DNA of 23,443 nucleotides, from positions 1 to 23,443 of the forward strand of contig JAICUV010000020.1 in NCBI GenBank assembly GCA_025935655.1, given 5' to 3'. The notes under the pieces are model-generated. The model worked only from the letters and a program-made list of their open reading frames with translations, did not search any database and had not been told where the DNA came from. This document shows positions 13,268 to 21,231 of this stretch, one piece after another. The number at the start of each line of letters is the position of its first letter. The stretch's first letter is position 1. Made by a program: the position numbers and the translations under genes. This DNA is from Chloroflexota bacterium. GTDB lineage: Bacteria > Chloroflexota > Limnocylindria > Limnocylindrales > CSP1-4.

Positions 13268-13479
13268 CGTTCGCCGAAGCCCCGCAGATGCGCGTCCGCG
13301 TCGCGCGCGACGGGCATGGTTCCGCCGAACAGTCCGCCCTGCGGTCTCGGTCGATCCCGTTCGACCTCGTGGAGGATCGAGGTCCTGATGACCTCCGCCT
13401 CGGACACCCCGCGCGCCTGGGCGACGCGACGCAGCGCGGTCTTGAGCTCAAGGGGCAGGTAGACGGTCGTCTTGTCCAT
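13264..13479 (-). CDS. vapB: Ribbon-helix-helix antitoxin (VapB/CopG-like)
   Basis: A 71-residue protein. The N-terminal DNA-binding ribbon is MDKTTVYLPLELKTALRRVA, followed by helix ARGVSEAEVIRTSILHEV. The C-terminal half (RPRPQGGLFGGTMPVARDAD) is the likely toxin-neutralising tail. The gene precedes and overlaps the PIN toxin, the standard order for such pairs. The ATG at 13479 lies 6 nt after TACCAT on the minus strand, and an imperfect palindrome overlaps that box, so autorepression by the complex is expected. A longer in-frame reading upstream has no family similarity and is rejected. Confidence 0.87.
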   Translation of the reverse strand: MDKTTVYLPLELKTALRRVAQARGVSEAEVIRTSILHEVERDRPRPQGGLFGGTMPVARDADAHLRGFGER

Positions 13480-13485
13480 CGACGT

Positions 13486-13505
13486 ATGGTACCACCGGTG
13501 GCACC
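13486..13505 (-). promoter_or_regulatory. Toxin-antitoxin promoter and overlapping operator
   Basis: TACCAT (13491-13486) lies 6 nt before the antitoxin ATG at 13479, giving a leaderless transcript. The dyad GGTACCA-CCGG-TGGCACC (13488-13505), with one mismatch between arms, covers most of the -10 box. A ribbon-helix-helix antitoxin bound here would block RNA polymerase. The -35 region is weak. Confidence 0.6.
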
Positions 13506-13693
13506 AGCTCGCCAGGCCTCCACGCGCATAAGGCAGCCGACCGGACGACTCCGCGACTTTGAGGTAGGGACCGGCCGCGGCCTTGGGCGGGCGCCCGATG
13601 GCCGGGCGGGCGGCCGCGGCCAGCATGCAGACATCGAGATGCCGGCGCGCCCAGCCCGAACGGATCGGCGGCGACGGCGGCAAGGAGGATCAG

Positions 13694-14005
13694 ATGTCCG
13701 CAGCGCCCCGGTCCATCCAGGCAGCCCCCAGCCTCCGCCCGCTCATCGCCGCCTTCGCGGCGATCCTGCTGGTCGTGGCCCTCGCCCTCGCGCTGGCGTA
13801 CGGCCAGCTCGCCGGCTCGAAGGCGGTCACCGCGCCGCTCAGCGTCGGCGCCCAGTACGCCCACGATCACGGCTGGAGCACCGCTCCCGCGGCCGGCGCC
13901 GCGCCGGTCCTGCACGATCGCGGCTGGGCTACCGACGAGTCCACGCGGTCCGTCCCGGCCGACAGCGGCACGGGCGGCGGCAACGGCACCCGCTTCGCGC
14001 GGTGA
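13694..14005 (+). CDS. Small membrane-anchored protein with HDxGW repeats
   Basis: A 103-residue protein of unknown family. After a short N-terminus (MSAAPRSIQAAPSLRP) comes one hydrophobic helix, LIAAFAAILLVVALALALAY (residues about 17-36). The exterior part has two copies of a motif, AHDHGWSTAP (near 55) and LHDRGWATDE (near 73), and ends in a Gly/Asn/Ser-rich tail. Histidine and tryptophan in the repeats could bind a ligand, but this is speculation. The ATG at 13694 is set by AAGGAGGA (13682-13689). A strong hairpin at 14050-14081 follows the stop. The gene is monocistronic. Confidence 0.72.
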   Translation: MSAAPRSIQAAPSLRPLIAAFAAILLVVALALALAYGQLAGSKAVTAPLSVGAQYAHDHGWSTAPAAGAAPVLHDRGWATDESTRSVPADSGTGGGNGTRFAR

Positions 14006-14049
14006 CGCTCGCCGCGGCCGGGCGCGCGCCCGGCATGCCCGCCGACGAC

Positions 14050-14081
14050 GAGACGCCGTCCCCCTTGGGGGGCGGCGTCTC
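14050..14081 (+). terminator. Hairpin terminator after the HDxGW protein
   Basis: GAGACGCCG (14050-14058) pairs with CGGCGTCTC (14073-14081), and the stem continues inward with C-G pairs to a small CTTG loop. It is one of the strongest stems in the window, 45 nt after the stop at 14005. No uridine tract follows. Confidence 0.7.
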
Positions 14082-14125
14082 CGCGTGTCCATCGCCGATC
14101 GCGCGCTGCCCATTGAGTGGCCTCG

Positions 14126-14131
14126 TACCAT
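14126..14131 (+). promoter_or_regulatory. -10 box, leaderless promoter of the LuxR-type regulator
   Basis: TACCAT lies 7 nt before the ATG at 14139, just after the preceding terminator. No good -35 box is seen. It supports 14139 as the start. Confidence 0.5.
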
Positions 14132-14138
14132 CCACGAC

Positions 14139-17100
14139 ATGGCGAGCCGGACCTCGAGCGCGGTCCTCGTGGGTCGCGACCGGGACGTGGACACTCTGCA
14201 GGGGGAGCTGGACGCGGCCGCGTCGGGTGCGCCGCGGTTCGTGGTCGTCCTCGGGGAGGCGGGGATCGGCAAGTCCCGGCTTGTCCACGAGGCGATGGCG
14301 GCCGGGGACGACGAGCGCCTGGTGCTCACCGGCGAGTGCCTGGACATCGGGCCCGCCGGGCTCCCCTACCTGCCGATCGCGGCCGCGTTGCGGGCCCTGG
14401 CGCGGGCCGTGTCGCCGGATCGGCTGGAGCAGCTCCTGGGCGCCGGTCGCGCGGAGCTCGCGGCGATCGTGCCGGAGCTCGGCAGGGAGGGCGTCGCCCC
14501 GCCGCTGGACGCGACGGGCGCCGCGAACCTTCCCTCCGGCCTCGCCCAGGCCCGGCTGTTCGAGCGCATCCTCGGCCTGTTCGGGGCACTCTCGGCGAGC
14601 GGCCCCACCGTCCTCGTCATCGAGGACGTCCACTGGATCGATCGGGCGACGCGGGACCTGCTGACGTTCCTGTCCCGGAACCTCACTACGGAGCGCCTCG
14701 CGATCGTGCTCACGTGCCGCGTCGACGACCTGCCACGCGGACACCCGATCCTCGCCTGGCTGGCGGAGCTGGAGCGGATGCCGGCCACGGTCGTCCTGGA
14801 GCTCGGGCGGCTCGACCGCGAGGCCGTGCAGCGCCAGCTCACCCTGATCGCGGGCCGCGACCCTGGGGCCGGGATGCTCGACCGCGTCTGGCGACGCTCG
14901 GACGGCAACCCGTTCCTCGTCGAGGAGCTGTTCGCGGCGGGCGAGACCAGGGGCCCGCGGTCCGTGGTGGAGGTCCTGCTCGCGCGCGTCTCGCGCTTGG
15001 ACCGCGCGGCGCGCTCGATCGTGGACGCGGCCGCCGTCGCGGGCCGGCCGGTGGACGATCGACTGCTTGCCGCGGTGCTCGAGGTCTCGGATGCGCAGAT
15101 CGACGACGGCCTCCGGGCGGCGATCGACGACCGGGTCCTGGAGCACGACCCCGCGGCCGGCTACCGCTTCCGCCACGAGCTGCTGCGCGAGGTCGTGGAG
15201 GCGGAGCTGCTGCCGGGTGCCCGCCGCCGCCTGCACGAGCTGTTCGCGCGTCGTCTCCAGGCGCACCCGGAGCTCGCGGACACGAGCCCTGTCGGCGCCG
15301 CCGCCGAGCTCGCCCACCACTTCGCGGAGGCCGGGCTGGCCGAGGAGGCGTACACGCACCTCGTCCGGGCGGCCGATGCCTCTGAGGCAGTGCACGCGTA
15401 CGCGGACGCGCACCGGGCGCTCGAACGCGCGATCGCGCTCGAGCCCCGGCTGTCGCCCACCGCCGACGACGCGGCCCGCAGACTCGACCTCCGCCGGCGC
15501 GCGGCGGACGACGCGGACCTGGACGGCGAGTTCGCGCGTGCCCTGGAGCTCACGCGCGAGGCGCTGGCGCTCGTGGACGCCGTCGCGGACCCCGTCGCCG
15601 CCGGGACGCTCCACTCGCGTGTGGGCTATCTCCAGTGGAGCCTGGGCGACAGCACCACGGCGCTCGACGCCCATCGCGAGGCCGTCCGGCTCGTCCCGGC
15701 CGAGCCGCCGACCGCGGAGCGTGCGCGCGTCCTGGCCTCGCTCGGGGGCGCGCTCATGGGCGCGGGCCGGTGGGCCGAATCGCGCGAGGTGTGCGAGGCC
15801 GCGATCGCGTGTGCAAGCGTCGCCGGCGCCGCGGCCGAGGAGAGCCGGGCCCGGAACATGCTGGGGTCTGACCTCGTGGCGCTCGGCGACATCGATGGCG
15901 GGATCGCCCAGCTGCGCGAGGCGTGCCGGCTGGCCGACGACACGGGCCAGGCCCACGTCCACATCGTGGGGCACTACAACCTCGCCCTGAACCTCGCGAC
16001 GGCCGATCGCCTCGACGAGGCCATCGACGCCGCCGAGGCGGGCCGCCGGGCGGTGGAGGAGAGCGGCCTCCAGCGACGCTTCGGGCAGGATCTCGCCGCG
16101 ATCACCGGCGACGTGCTGCTGCGCCTCGGACGCGTGGACGAGGCGCTCGAGGTCGTGGAGGCGGGTCTCGCGCTCGCGCCGGGCGCGGCCGCGGGCGTCT
16201 ACCTGGCCGCGGTGCGGGCCCGGATCGCGGGCATCCGCGGCGAGATCGACGACGTGGAGCGCCGGGTCGGCGGCCTGGACCTCGCGGCGCTGGACCCGGA
16301 CGTCGCCGCGTACGTCGCCGCCGTCCGCTCCGAGGCGCTCGCCTGGGCCGACCGGCCGGACGAGGCGCTCGCGGTCGCCGAGGCCGGCCTCGCCCAGCTC
16401 GAGGGGCTCGACGACGTCCTGTGGAGTGCGCCGCTCGTGGCGCTCGGTCTCCGGGCGTGCGCGGAGCTGGTCGAGGCCGCGCGCGCGCGCCGGACGGGGT
16501 CGACGCTGGACTCGGCGATCGCCCGCATGGAGCCGCTTCGCGGCCACCTCGAGCGGCTCACGCCGCGGGTCACGACGCCGAGCGGGCGGGCGTGGGTCGC
16601 CAGCGCGCGCGGCGAGCTGTCCAGGGCGACGGGCATCGCCGCGCCGGACGACTGGCGCACGGCCGCCGCCGCGTTCGACGCGGTCCCGGATCCGATCGAC
16701 GGCGCGTACGCGCGCTTCCGCGCGGCCGAGGCCGCGCTCCGGACGGAGGGCGTACGTGCCGACGTCACGGCGCTGGTCCACGAGGCCGCCGCGGTCGCGG
16801 ACGCCGCCGGGGCGAGACCGCTCGCGGCCGCGGTCGCGACGCTCGCGGCACGTGGCCGGCTGGCGCCGCGGCCCAGCGACGCCGTCCCGGCCGAAGACGC
16901 CACGGCGTCCGCCCCGACCACCCAGGCGGCCGGAGCCGACCCTCGGGCGGCGGCGCTCGCGCTCGGGCTGTCGACGCGCGAGATCGAGGTGCTGGAGCTC
17001 GTGGCCGCGGGGATGTCCAACGGGGAGATCGCCGAGCGCCTGTTCATCACGCGCAAGACGGCGAGCGTCCACGTGACGCACATCCTGGACAAGCTCGACG

Positions 17101-17195
17101 TGCCGAACCGGGTCGGCGCGGCGATGGTCGCCGCACGGATCGGGCTGGGCGGGGGCGGCGAGCCGGAGGGCCCGGACGCCCCGTCACCGCGATGA
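14139..17195 (+). CDS. Large ATP-binding LuxR-family (LAL) transcriptional regulator
   Basis: A 1018-residue regulator. The N-terminal AAA/NACHT-like ATPase (AAA_16 type) has Walker A GEAGIGKS at residues 39-46 and Walker B TVLVIEDVHWID at 157-168. A long middle part (about 350-930) is Ala/Leu/Glu-rich and helical, with tetratricopeptide-like repeats (for example LRADDTGQA- and NLALNLATADRLDEAIDAAE-type helices), the usual ligand- or partner-sensing scaffold. The C-terminus has a LuxR DNA-binding domain, LSTREIEVLELVAAGMSNGE then IAERLFITRKTASVHVTHIL (about 944-1000). MalT and actinomycete pathway regulators share this layout. No response-regulator receiver domain is present. The ATG at 14139 gives the expected N-terminus and follows TACCAT by 7 nt; a GTG at 14085 would overlap the preceding terminator region. 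Inducer and targets are unknown. Confidence 0.93.
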   Translation: MASRTSSAVLVGRDRDVDTLQGELDAAASGAPRFVVVLGEAGIGKSRLVHEAMAAGDDERLVLTGECLDIGPAGLPYLPIAAALRALARAVSPDRLEQLLGAGRAELAAIVPELGREGVAPPLDATGAANLPSGLAQARLFERILGLFGALSASGPTVLVIEDVHWIDRATRDLLTFLSRNLTTERLAIVLTCRVDDLPRGHPILAWLAELERMPATVVLELGRLDREAVQRQLTLIAGRDPGAGMLDRVWRRSDGNPFLVEELFAAGETRGPRSVVEVLLARVSRLDRAARSIVDAAAVAGRPVDDRLLAAVLEVSDAQIDDGLRAAIDDRVLEHDPAAGYRFRHELLREVVEAELLPGARRRLHELFARRLQAHPELADTSPVGAAAELAHHFAEAGLAEEAYTHLVRAADASEAVHAYADAHRALERAIALEPRLSPTADDAARRLDLRRRAADDADLDGEFARALELTREALALVDAVADPVAAGTLHSRVGYLQWSLGDSTTALDAHREAVRLVPAEPPTAERARVLASLGGALMGAGRWAESREVCEAAIACASVAGAAAEESRARNMLGSDLVALGDIDGGIAQLREACRLADDTGQAHVHIVGHYNLALNLATADRLDEAIDAAEAGRRAVEESGLQRRFGQDLAAITGDVLLRLGRVDEALEVVEAGLALAPGAAAGVYLAAVRARIAGIRGEIDDVERRVGGLDLAALDPDVAAYVAAVRSEALAWADRPDEALAVAEAGLAQLEGLDDVLWSAPLVALGLRACAELVEAARARRTGSTLDSAIARMEPLRGHLERLTPRVTTPSGRAWVASARGELSRATGIAAPDDWRTAAAAFDAVPDPIDGAYARFRAAEAALRTEGVRADVTALVHEAAAVADAAGARPLAAAVATLAARGRLAPRPSDAVPAEDATASAPTTQAAGADPRAAALALGLSTREIEVLELVAAGMSNGEIAERLFITRKTASVHVTHILDKLDVPNRVGAAMVAARIGLGGGGEPEGPDAPSPR

Positions 17196-17205
17196 CGGGT
17201 GCGGG

Positions 17206-17598
17206 TCAGCTGGCGGGCGGCGGACCCGGCTCCTCGGACCATACCTGCACGATGACCTTGCCATCCTCCTTCTCGGCGCCCACGAGGATGTCCTTGATCA
17301 CGCGCTTCGAACCCGCGTTCTCCGCCATCGCGTCCGTGATGCACGAGAGCAGCTGGCCGGGCTCGTCGTCCAGGAGGCAGCGCTTCGGCCGCACCAGTCG
17401 CGGCTGGTAGTCGAGCGAGAGCGCCGCCATCGCGGCGTCCTCCTGGCCGTCCTCCACGGCGAACACGAACTCACCGCCGGACTCCACGTAGCCGCCACCG
17501 GCGGCAACGAGGTTGATCTTCGCGTCGGCGAGGACCTGGAGGAACTCGGCGAGGTTGGGCGGTGACTTGGCCGGGACCGCTCGAATCTGCAGATGCAC
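17206..17598 (-). CDS. ACT-domain-like small protein
   Basis: A 130-residue protein. The first half reads as an ACT-type beta-alpha-beta fold: LQIRAVPAKSPPNLAEFLQV, then LADAKINLVAAGGG and GGEFVFAVEDG, with the glycine between helix and strand in place. The second half, RPKRCLLDDEPGQLLSCITDAM followed by NAGSKRVIKDILVG and GKVIVQVWSEEP, may be a second degenerate repeat. ACT domains bind amino acids or other small ligands and often regulate enzymes, but no partner enzyme is adjacent. The GTG at 17598 is set by AGGAGG (17610-17605) with a 6-nt gap. It is convergent with the LuxR-type gene, only 10 nt between stops. Confidence 0.72.
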   Translation of the reverse strand: MHLQIRAVPAKSPPNLAEFLQVLADAKINLVAAGGGYVESGGEFVFAVEDGQEDAAMAALSLDYQPRLVRPKRCLLDDEPGQLLSCITDAMAENAGSKRVIKDILVGAEKEDGKVIVQVWSEEPGPPPAS

Positions 17599-17759
17599 GG
17601 TCGACCTCCTGCTGCACTGGGGCGCGGGATCGTTCCCTCGGCATCGCGCAGCCTCTTCGTTTCCGCTGCCGACGTCAATGGGGAACCGCGCCGTCACGAG
17701 GGCGGCGCGGTTCGTCACCCGGTCCCCGAGACCCGGACGAACGTCCGGCACGTGCGGCA

Positions 17760-17969
17760 TCACGCACCGGCGGTGGCGCTCCCCGCGGGGCTCGAGGGCC
17801 AGATGGTCCCGAACAGCCGGGTCACGCGCTCGCGGAACCGGACGGCGTCGATCGCGCCCGATCCCCTGGTCGATCCGGCCTGCCGGACCAGTCGCTGGCG
17901 GTCGGCGTCGCGCTGGGCCTCGGCCATGCGCAGCTTCGTGAGCTCGTACATCGTCTCCGGGTGGTACAT
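17760..17969 (-). CDS. Hypothetical 69-residue helical protein
   Basis: A short charged protein beginning MYHPETMYELTKLRMAEAQR, with a basic helical stretch DADRQRLVRQ and a C-terminal RFRERVTRLFGTIWPSS that could be amphipathic. I do not recognise a named family, although short proteins opening with a similar HPxTMYELxKxR pattern are familiar from high-GC soil bacteria. The ATG at 17969 is preceded by AAGGAG (17983-17978) with an 8-nt gap. A 7-7-7 inverted repeat GCCGTCA / TGACGGC (17995-18001 and 18009-18015) lies just upstream. It is divergent from the luciferase-like gene. Confidence 0.65.
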   Translation of the reverse strand: MYHPETMYELTKLRMAEAQRDADRQRLVRQAGSTRGSGAIDAVRFRERVTRLFGTIWPSSPAGSATAGA

Positions 17970-18069
17970 GGTCGTCGCTCCTTGTGGGTCGGCTGCCGTC
18001 ATCGGCACTGACGGCATGCTGTGCCGCGGGGCCGGGCGTGCCATCGGGCACGAGCCGCAGGAGCGTGCG

Positions 18070-18101
18070 GGGGCGTGCCTCAAAGATCCTTCGCACGCCC
18101 C
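18070..18101. repeat. Inverted repeat between divergent genes
   Basis: GGGGCGTGC (18070-18078) and GCACGCCCC (18093-18101) are perfect 9-bp arms around 14 nt (containing AAAGATCCTT). It sits in the 172-nt divergent region between the 69-residue gene and the luciferase-like gene, 29 nt before the latter's -10 box. An operator is possible; a leader hairpin for either transcript is less likely given the leaderless start at 18142. Confidence 0.5.
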
Positions 18102-18129
18102 GCGCGATGCCTTATCGCCGGGCCGCTGC

Positions 18130-18135
18130 TATCGT
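18130..18135 (+). promoter_or_regulatory. -10 box, leaderless promoter of luciferase-like oxidoreductase
   Basis: TATCGT lies 6 nt before the GTG at 18142, the same arrangement and the same hexamer as before the ArsR-type gene at 3398. No clear -35 box is visible. Confidence 0.6.
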
Positions 18136-18141
18136 CCGGGC

Positions 18142-19158
18142 GTGGGACTTGGCTTCGGACTCCTCAGCGCCCAGCTCCGGCCGGGCGAGACCGACTGGAC
18201 GCGCACCTACGACGAGACGATCGCGCTGGCGGTCGAGGCGGAACGGCTGGGCTTCACCTCCGTCTGGACGACGGAGCACCACTTCGTCGATGACGGGTAC
18301 ATGCCCTCGCTGCTCGTCGTGAGCGCCGCGATCGCGCAGGCGACGTCCACGATCGGGATCGGCACCGGCGTCATCCTCGCGCCGATGCACCACCCGATCC
18401 GCCTGGCCGAGGATGCCGCCACCGTGCAGCTCCTGAGCCACGGGCGGCTCCTGCTCGGGCTGGGACTCGGCTGGTCCGAGGTGGAGTTCATCGGGCTCGG
18501 CGCGGACGCGCGACGCCGCGGCGCGGCGATGGACGAGATCCTGCGCATCCTCCCGCAGGCGTGGACGGGCGAACCGTTCACGTACGAGGGCTCGGTGTAC
18601 ACGCTGCCGACCGTCGGTGTCCGGCCCACGCCGTCCTCGAAGATCCCGGTGCTCGTCGGCGGCGGCGCGGAGCCCGCGATCCGGCGCGCCGCGCGCCTCG
18701 CGGACGGCCTGTTCGCGAATGCGCCGATCGAGAAGTTCCTCGAGGAGATCGGCTGGGTCCTGGACGAGTGCGCGAAGATCGGCCGCGACCCGGCGACGTT
18801 CCGGTTCATCCACTACTCGGTGCTGCTGCCCGGGCCGACGCGCGCGGCGGCGCTCGAGCGCTACCGCGACGCCCTGTGGGCCATGCAGTGGAAGTACTCG
18901 GACATGGAGGCGTCCGCGTCACGGCCCCTGCCCCCGCCGGCCGCGCCGGCGTTCACCAGGGACGTCGAGGACATGGTCGGCGGCCGGGCGACCTTCGCGG
19001 GACCGCCCGAGTCGCTGGTCGAGACGCTGCTCGACATCCGCGCCCGGGCCGGCGTGCCGGTGGAGTTCGTGAGCCGGAGCCACCTCCCGCTCCTCGAGTT
19101 CGCCGAGCAGCTCGACCTCATGGCCCAGCTCGCCGAGGGCGTCGCGCCGCACATCTGA
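18142..19158 (+). CDS. Luciferase-like (LLM) flavin/F420-dependent oxidoreductase
   Basis: A 338-residue TIM-barrel protein of the bacterial luciferase-like monooxygenase superfamily. Typical segments are AVEAERLGFTSVWTTEHHF (residues about 30-48), STIGIGTGVILAPMHHPIR (near 72-90), and SHGRLLLGLGLGWSEVEF (near 100-117). Next come PVLVGGGAEPAIRRAARLAD (near 170-190) and a C-terminal GPPESLVETLLDI. Members use FMN or coenzyme F420 with varied substrates; F420 use is likely in this kind of genome but is inferred. The GTG at 18142 follows TATCGT by 6 nt and gives the family N-terminus GLGFGLLSAQ; a much longer in-frame reading upstream is antisense to the 69-residue gene and is rejected. Confidence 0.9.
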   Translation: MGLGFGLLSAQLRPGETDWTRTYDETIALAVEAERLGFTSVWTTEHHFVDDGYMPSLLVVSAAIAQATSTIGIGTGVILAPMHHPIRLAEDAATVQLLSHGRLLLGLGLGWSEVEFIGLGADARRRGAAMDEILRILPQAWTGEPFTYEGSVYTLPTVGVRPTPSSKIPVLVGGGAEPAIRRAARLADGLFANAPIEKFLEEIGWVLDECAKIGRDPATFRFIHYSVLLPGPTRAAALERYRDALWAMQWKYSDMEASASRPLPPPAAPAFTRDVEDMVGGRATFAGPPESLVETLLDIRARAGVPVEFVSRSHLPLLEFAEQLDLMAQLAEGVAPHI

Positions 19159-19469
19159 GCCCGCCACGCAGCGGAGCGGCGGCCGACCCGCGGCCCGACT
19201 CGAGCTGCGCCCCGGCTCGACCTTCGCCGCCGCCGCTCGAGGTGCAGGCACAACCGGAGCGTGTATTGGTCGGCGGATCCGGCGTGCTGAGGACCGCCTA
19301 CGCATGATGGTTGTGCCTGCACCCGGTCCGGCCAGGGACGCTCGGTCAACACACGTGGCAGTTGTGCCCGAGCCGCTGACACAAGTGAGTCACAGCACGC
19401 CCTGCGGTTTCCGGTGATGCCGGGACGCCCCGTGGCGCCCCGGCTACCGTCGGCGGAACGGACTGACGG
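19159..19469. other. Intergenic region between convergent genes
   Basis: These 311 nt separate the luciferase-like gene and the DHA2 exporter, both ending here. There is no credible open frame. It contains a large 15-bp inverted repeat (listed separately), a smaller GCTCGG / CCGAGC pair (19340-19345, 19368-19373), and a third partial copy of the repeat word, GTTGTGCC, at 19361-19368. Base composition is slightly less GC-rich than the flanking genes. Confidence 0.6.
19241..19323. repeat. Perfect 15-bp inverted repeat enclosing 53 nt
   Basis: GGTGCAGGCACAACC (19241-19255) and GGTTGTGCCTGCACC (19309-19323) are exact reverse complements. The enclosed 53 nt can form further pairs such as GGCGG with CCGCC. 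No target-site duplication flanks the arms and no transposase is present. It could be a bidirectional terminator, a structured small RNA, or the remnant of a miniature inverted-repeat element. Confidence 0.75.
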
Positions 19470-21137
19470 TCAGGCGGCGGCGCCCTCCCGGTCGTTGGCC
19501 GCGCGGCGCTCGGGCTCCGGTACGTGCTCGGCCGCGACGGCCGGGGCGTCCCGGAACAGGAGGACCAGGCAGGCCGCGATCGCCGTGCTGCCGATCCCGA
19601 CCACGAACGTGCTCGCGATCGCGATCGACAGTGCGGAGTGGATCGCGTCCACGATCGCCGGCACGTACGGCTCGACGAGGCCACGCACGTCCGCGGGCAG
19701 GCTCGCGAGGAGCGCCGCGCCAGCGTCGCCGACGCCCGTGAGCGCCTGCGTCGCGCCCGACTGCGCGAGCGCCGAACCGACCCCGGGCGGGACGCCCGCC
19801 GTCGACAGCGCGCCCGGCACCTCGCGGCCCATCGTGCTCGCGAACACGGTCCCGGTGATCGCGAGGCCCACCGTCCCGCCAACCTGTTGGAAGAACGACA
19901 GGTTGGAGGAGGCGGCGCCGATCTGGGTGACCGGCACGCTGTTCTGGACGACGAGCGCGAACACCGAGAACACGGGACCCATGCCCAGGCCCATGACGAA
20001 CATCCACGCGTACAGGAGCGGCAGCGGCGTGTCGGCGCGGAGCTGGGTGAGCATCGCGAGCCCGGCGGCCACGAGCACGAGCGCGCTGAAGATGAGCAGC
20101 CGGTAGCGGCCGGTCCGCGCGACGACCTGGCCCGCCGCGATCGCGCTGACGATCACGCCGCCGAGCAGCGGCAGCATCTGGTAGCCGGAGATCGTGGCGG
20201 ACGCGCCGCCAACGACCTGGAACCAGCGCGGCAGGAACACGACAACGGCCAGGAACCCGAACGCGGCGAGGAACACCGAGGCGACCGAGACCGTGAACGC
20301 GCGGTTGCGGAACAGCCCCAGCGGGACGATCGGCTCCGCGGCACGCGACTCGACGAACACGAAGCCCGCCAGGATGACGAGTCCCAGGAGGATGAGCCCG
20401 CCCACGGTCGGATCGACCCAGTCGGCCGACTGCTTGTTGGTGAGGCCCACGAGGATCGGGACGAGCGCGCCCGTGAACAGCGCCGCGCCGAGATAGTCGA
20501 TCCGGGGCCGCGCGCCGGCCGGGTGGTAGGCCGGGAGATAGCGCCGGACCGTGAGCAGCACCGCGATGCCGATCGGGATGTTGACGAAGAACACGAACGG
20601 CCAGCCGACCGTGTCGGTGACCAGGCCGCCGATCGCAGGGCCGATGAGGCTCGAGAGCCCGAACACTGCCCCGAACAGCCCCTGGTACCGGCCTCGCTCG
20701 GACGGCGCGAACAGGTCCGCGATCACCGCCATCGCCACCGGGAACAGCGCGCCGGCGCCGAGTCCCTGCACGCCACGAGCGGCGACGAGCTGCCACATCT
20801 CGTTGGACAGCCCGGCCAGCAGCGAGCCGACCATGAATACGCTGATGCCGAACATGAGCACCGGGCGCCGGCCGAACAGGTCCGACAGCTTGCCGTAGAT
20901 CGGGCCGCTGATCGTGGAGGTCAGCAGGTAGGCCGTGAACGCCCACGTGTAGAGCCCGTTGCCGCCGAGGTCGGTGATGATCCGGGGCAGGGCCGTGCCC
21001 ACGACCGTCTGGTCGAGGGCGCCGAGGAAGACGCCCACCATGACCGCGCCGAGGACGCGCATGCGGACGGGGTGGGGGAGCTCGATCGGCGGCTTGTCCG
21101 CCAGACCGGCCCAGGTCTGCGTCGTCGCGTGGGACAC
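19470..21137 (-). CDS. DHA2-type MFS multidrug exporter (14-helix)
   Basis: A 555-residue drug:proton antiporter. Helix 1 carries motif D1, GALDQTVVGTALPRI (near residue 38). The loop 2-3 motif A is GKLSDLFGRRPVL (near 83). Motif C of antiporters, GLSSLIGPAIGGLV, lies in helix 5 (near 160). The length and about 14 helices match the EmrB/QacA subfamily. A long loop before the last helix (TQALTGVGDAGAALL to EPYVPAIVDAI) is common in actinobacterial members. The start is either GTG 21137 or GTG 21146; 21137 has the better spacing to AAGGAGAGG (21154-21146). The gene is divergent from a WYL-domain regulator across a perfect 9-9-9 palindrome. The drug or metabolite exported is unknown. Confidence 0.92.
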   Translation of the reverse strand: MSHATTQTWAGLADKPPIELPHPVRMRVLGAVMVGVFLGALDQTVVGTALPRIITDLGGNGLYTWAFTAYLLTSTISGPIYGKLSDLFGRRPVLMFGISVFMVGSLLAGLSNEMWQLVAARGVQGLGAGALFPVAMAVIADLFAPSERGRYQGLFGAVFGLSSLIGPAIGGLVTDTVGWPFVFFVNIPIGIAVLLTVRRYLPAYHPAGARPRIDYLGAALFTGALVPILVGLTNKQSADWVDPTVGGLILLGLVILAGFVFVESRAAEPIVPLGLFRNRAFTVSVASVFLAAFGFLAVVVFLPRWFQVVGGASATISGYQMLPLLGGVIVSAIAAGQVVARTGRYRLLIFSALVLVAAGLAMLTQLRADTPLPLLYAWMFVMGLGMGPVFSVFALVVQNSVPVTQIGAASSNLSFFQQVGGTVGLAITGTVFASTMGREVPGALSTAGVPPGVGSALAQSGATQALTGVGDAGAALLASLPADVRGLVEPYVPAIVDAIHSALSIAIASTFVVGIGSTAIAACLVLLFRDAPAVAAEHVPEPERRAANDREGAAA

Positions 21138-21173
21138 CGGGAGCACCTCTCCTTCGCGATGGTTGATGTGCGG

Positions 21174-21179
21174 AGACTA
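21174..21179 (-). promoter_or_regulatory. -10 box of the DHA2 exporter
   Basis: TAGTCT on the minus strand (21179-21174) is a likely -10 box, giving a leader of about 30 nt with the AAGGAG ribosome binding site. Its -35 region would fall in or beside the palindrome at 21185-21211, so a bound regulator should block it. Confidence 0.5.
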
Positions 21180-21184
21180 GAGGC

Positions 21185-21211
21185 CCATTAGGCTTGTTTC
21201 GTGCCTAATGG
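21185..21211. promoter_or_regulatory. Palindromic operator between exporter and WYL regulator
   Basis: CCATTAGGC (21185-21193) and GCCTAATGG (21203-21211) are perfect inverted arms around a 9-nt spacer TTGTTTCGT. The spacer contains the -35 of the regulator gene. It is notably AT-richer than its surroundings. Binding by the adjacent WYL-type protein is inferred. Confidence 0.75.
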
Positions 21212-21222
21212 ATCGGTATCTT
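21194..21222 (+). promoter_or_regulatory. Promoter of the WYL regulator
   Basis: TTGTTT (21194-21199), a 17-nt spacer, and TATCTT (21217-21222) lie 9 nt before the ATG at 21232. The transcript would start within a few bases of the ATG. The -35 box lies inside the operator spacer, so autoregulation is likely. Confidence 0.6.
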
Positions 21223-21231
21223 GGCCTCGAG

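Noticed and set aside
13929..17081. Long minus-strand frame opposite the LuxR-type regulator
   Set aside because: Arg/Gly-rich shadow caused by G/C at third codon positions; no motif, start signal or domain, while the plus strand has clear ATPase and LuxR motifs.
19241..19323. Insertion sequence with terminal inverted repeats
   Set aside because: There is no transposase and no flanking target duplication; only 53 nt lie between the arms, so at most a miniature element remnant.
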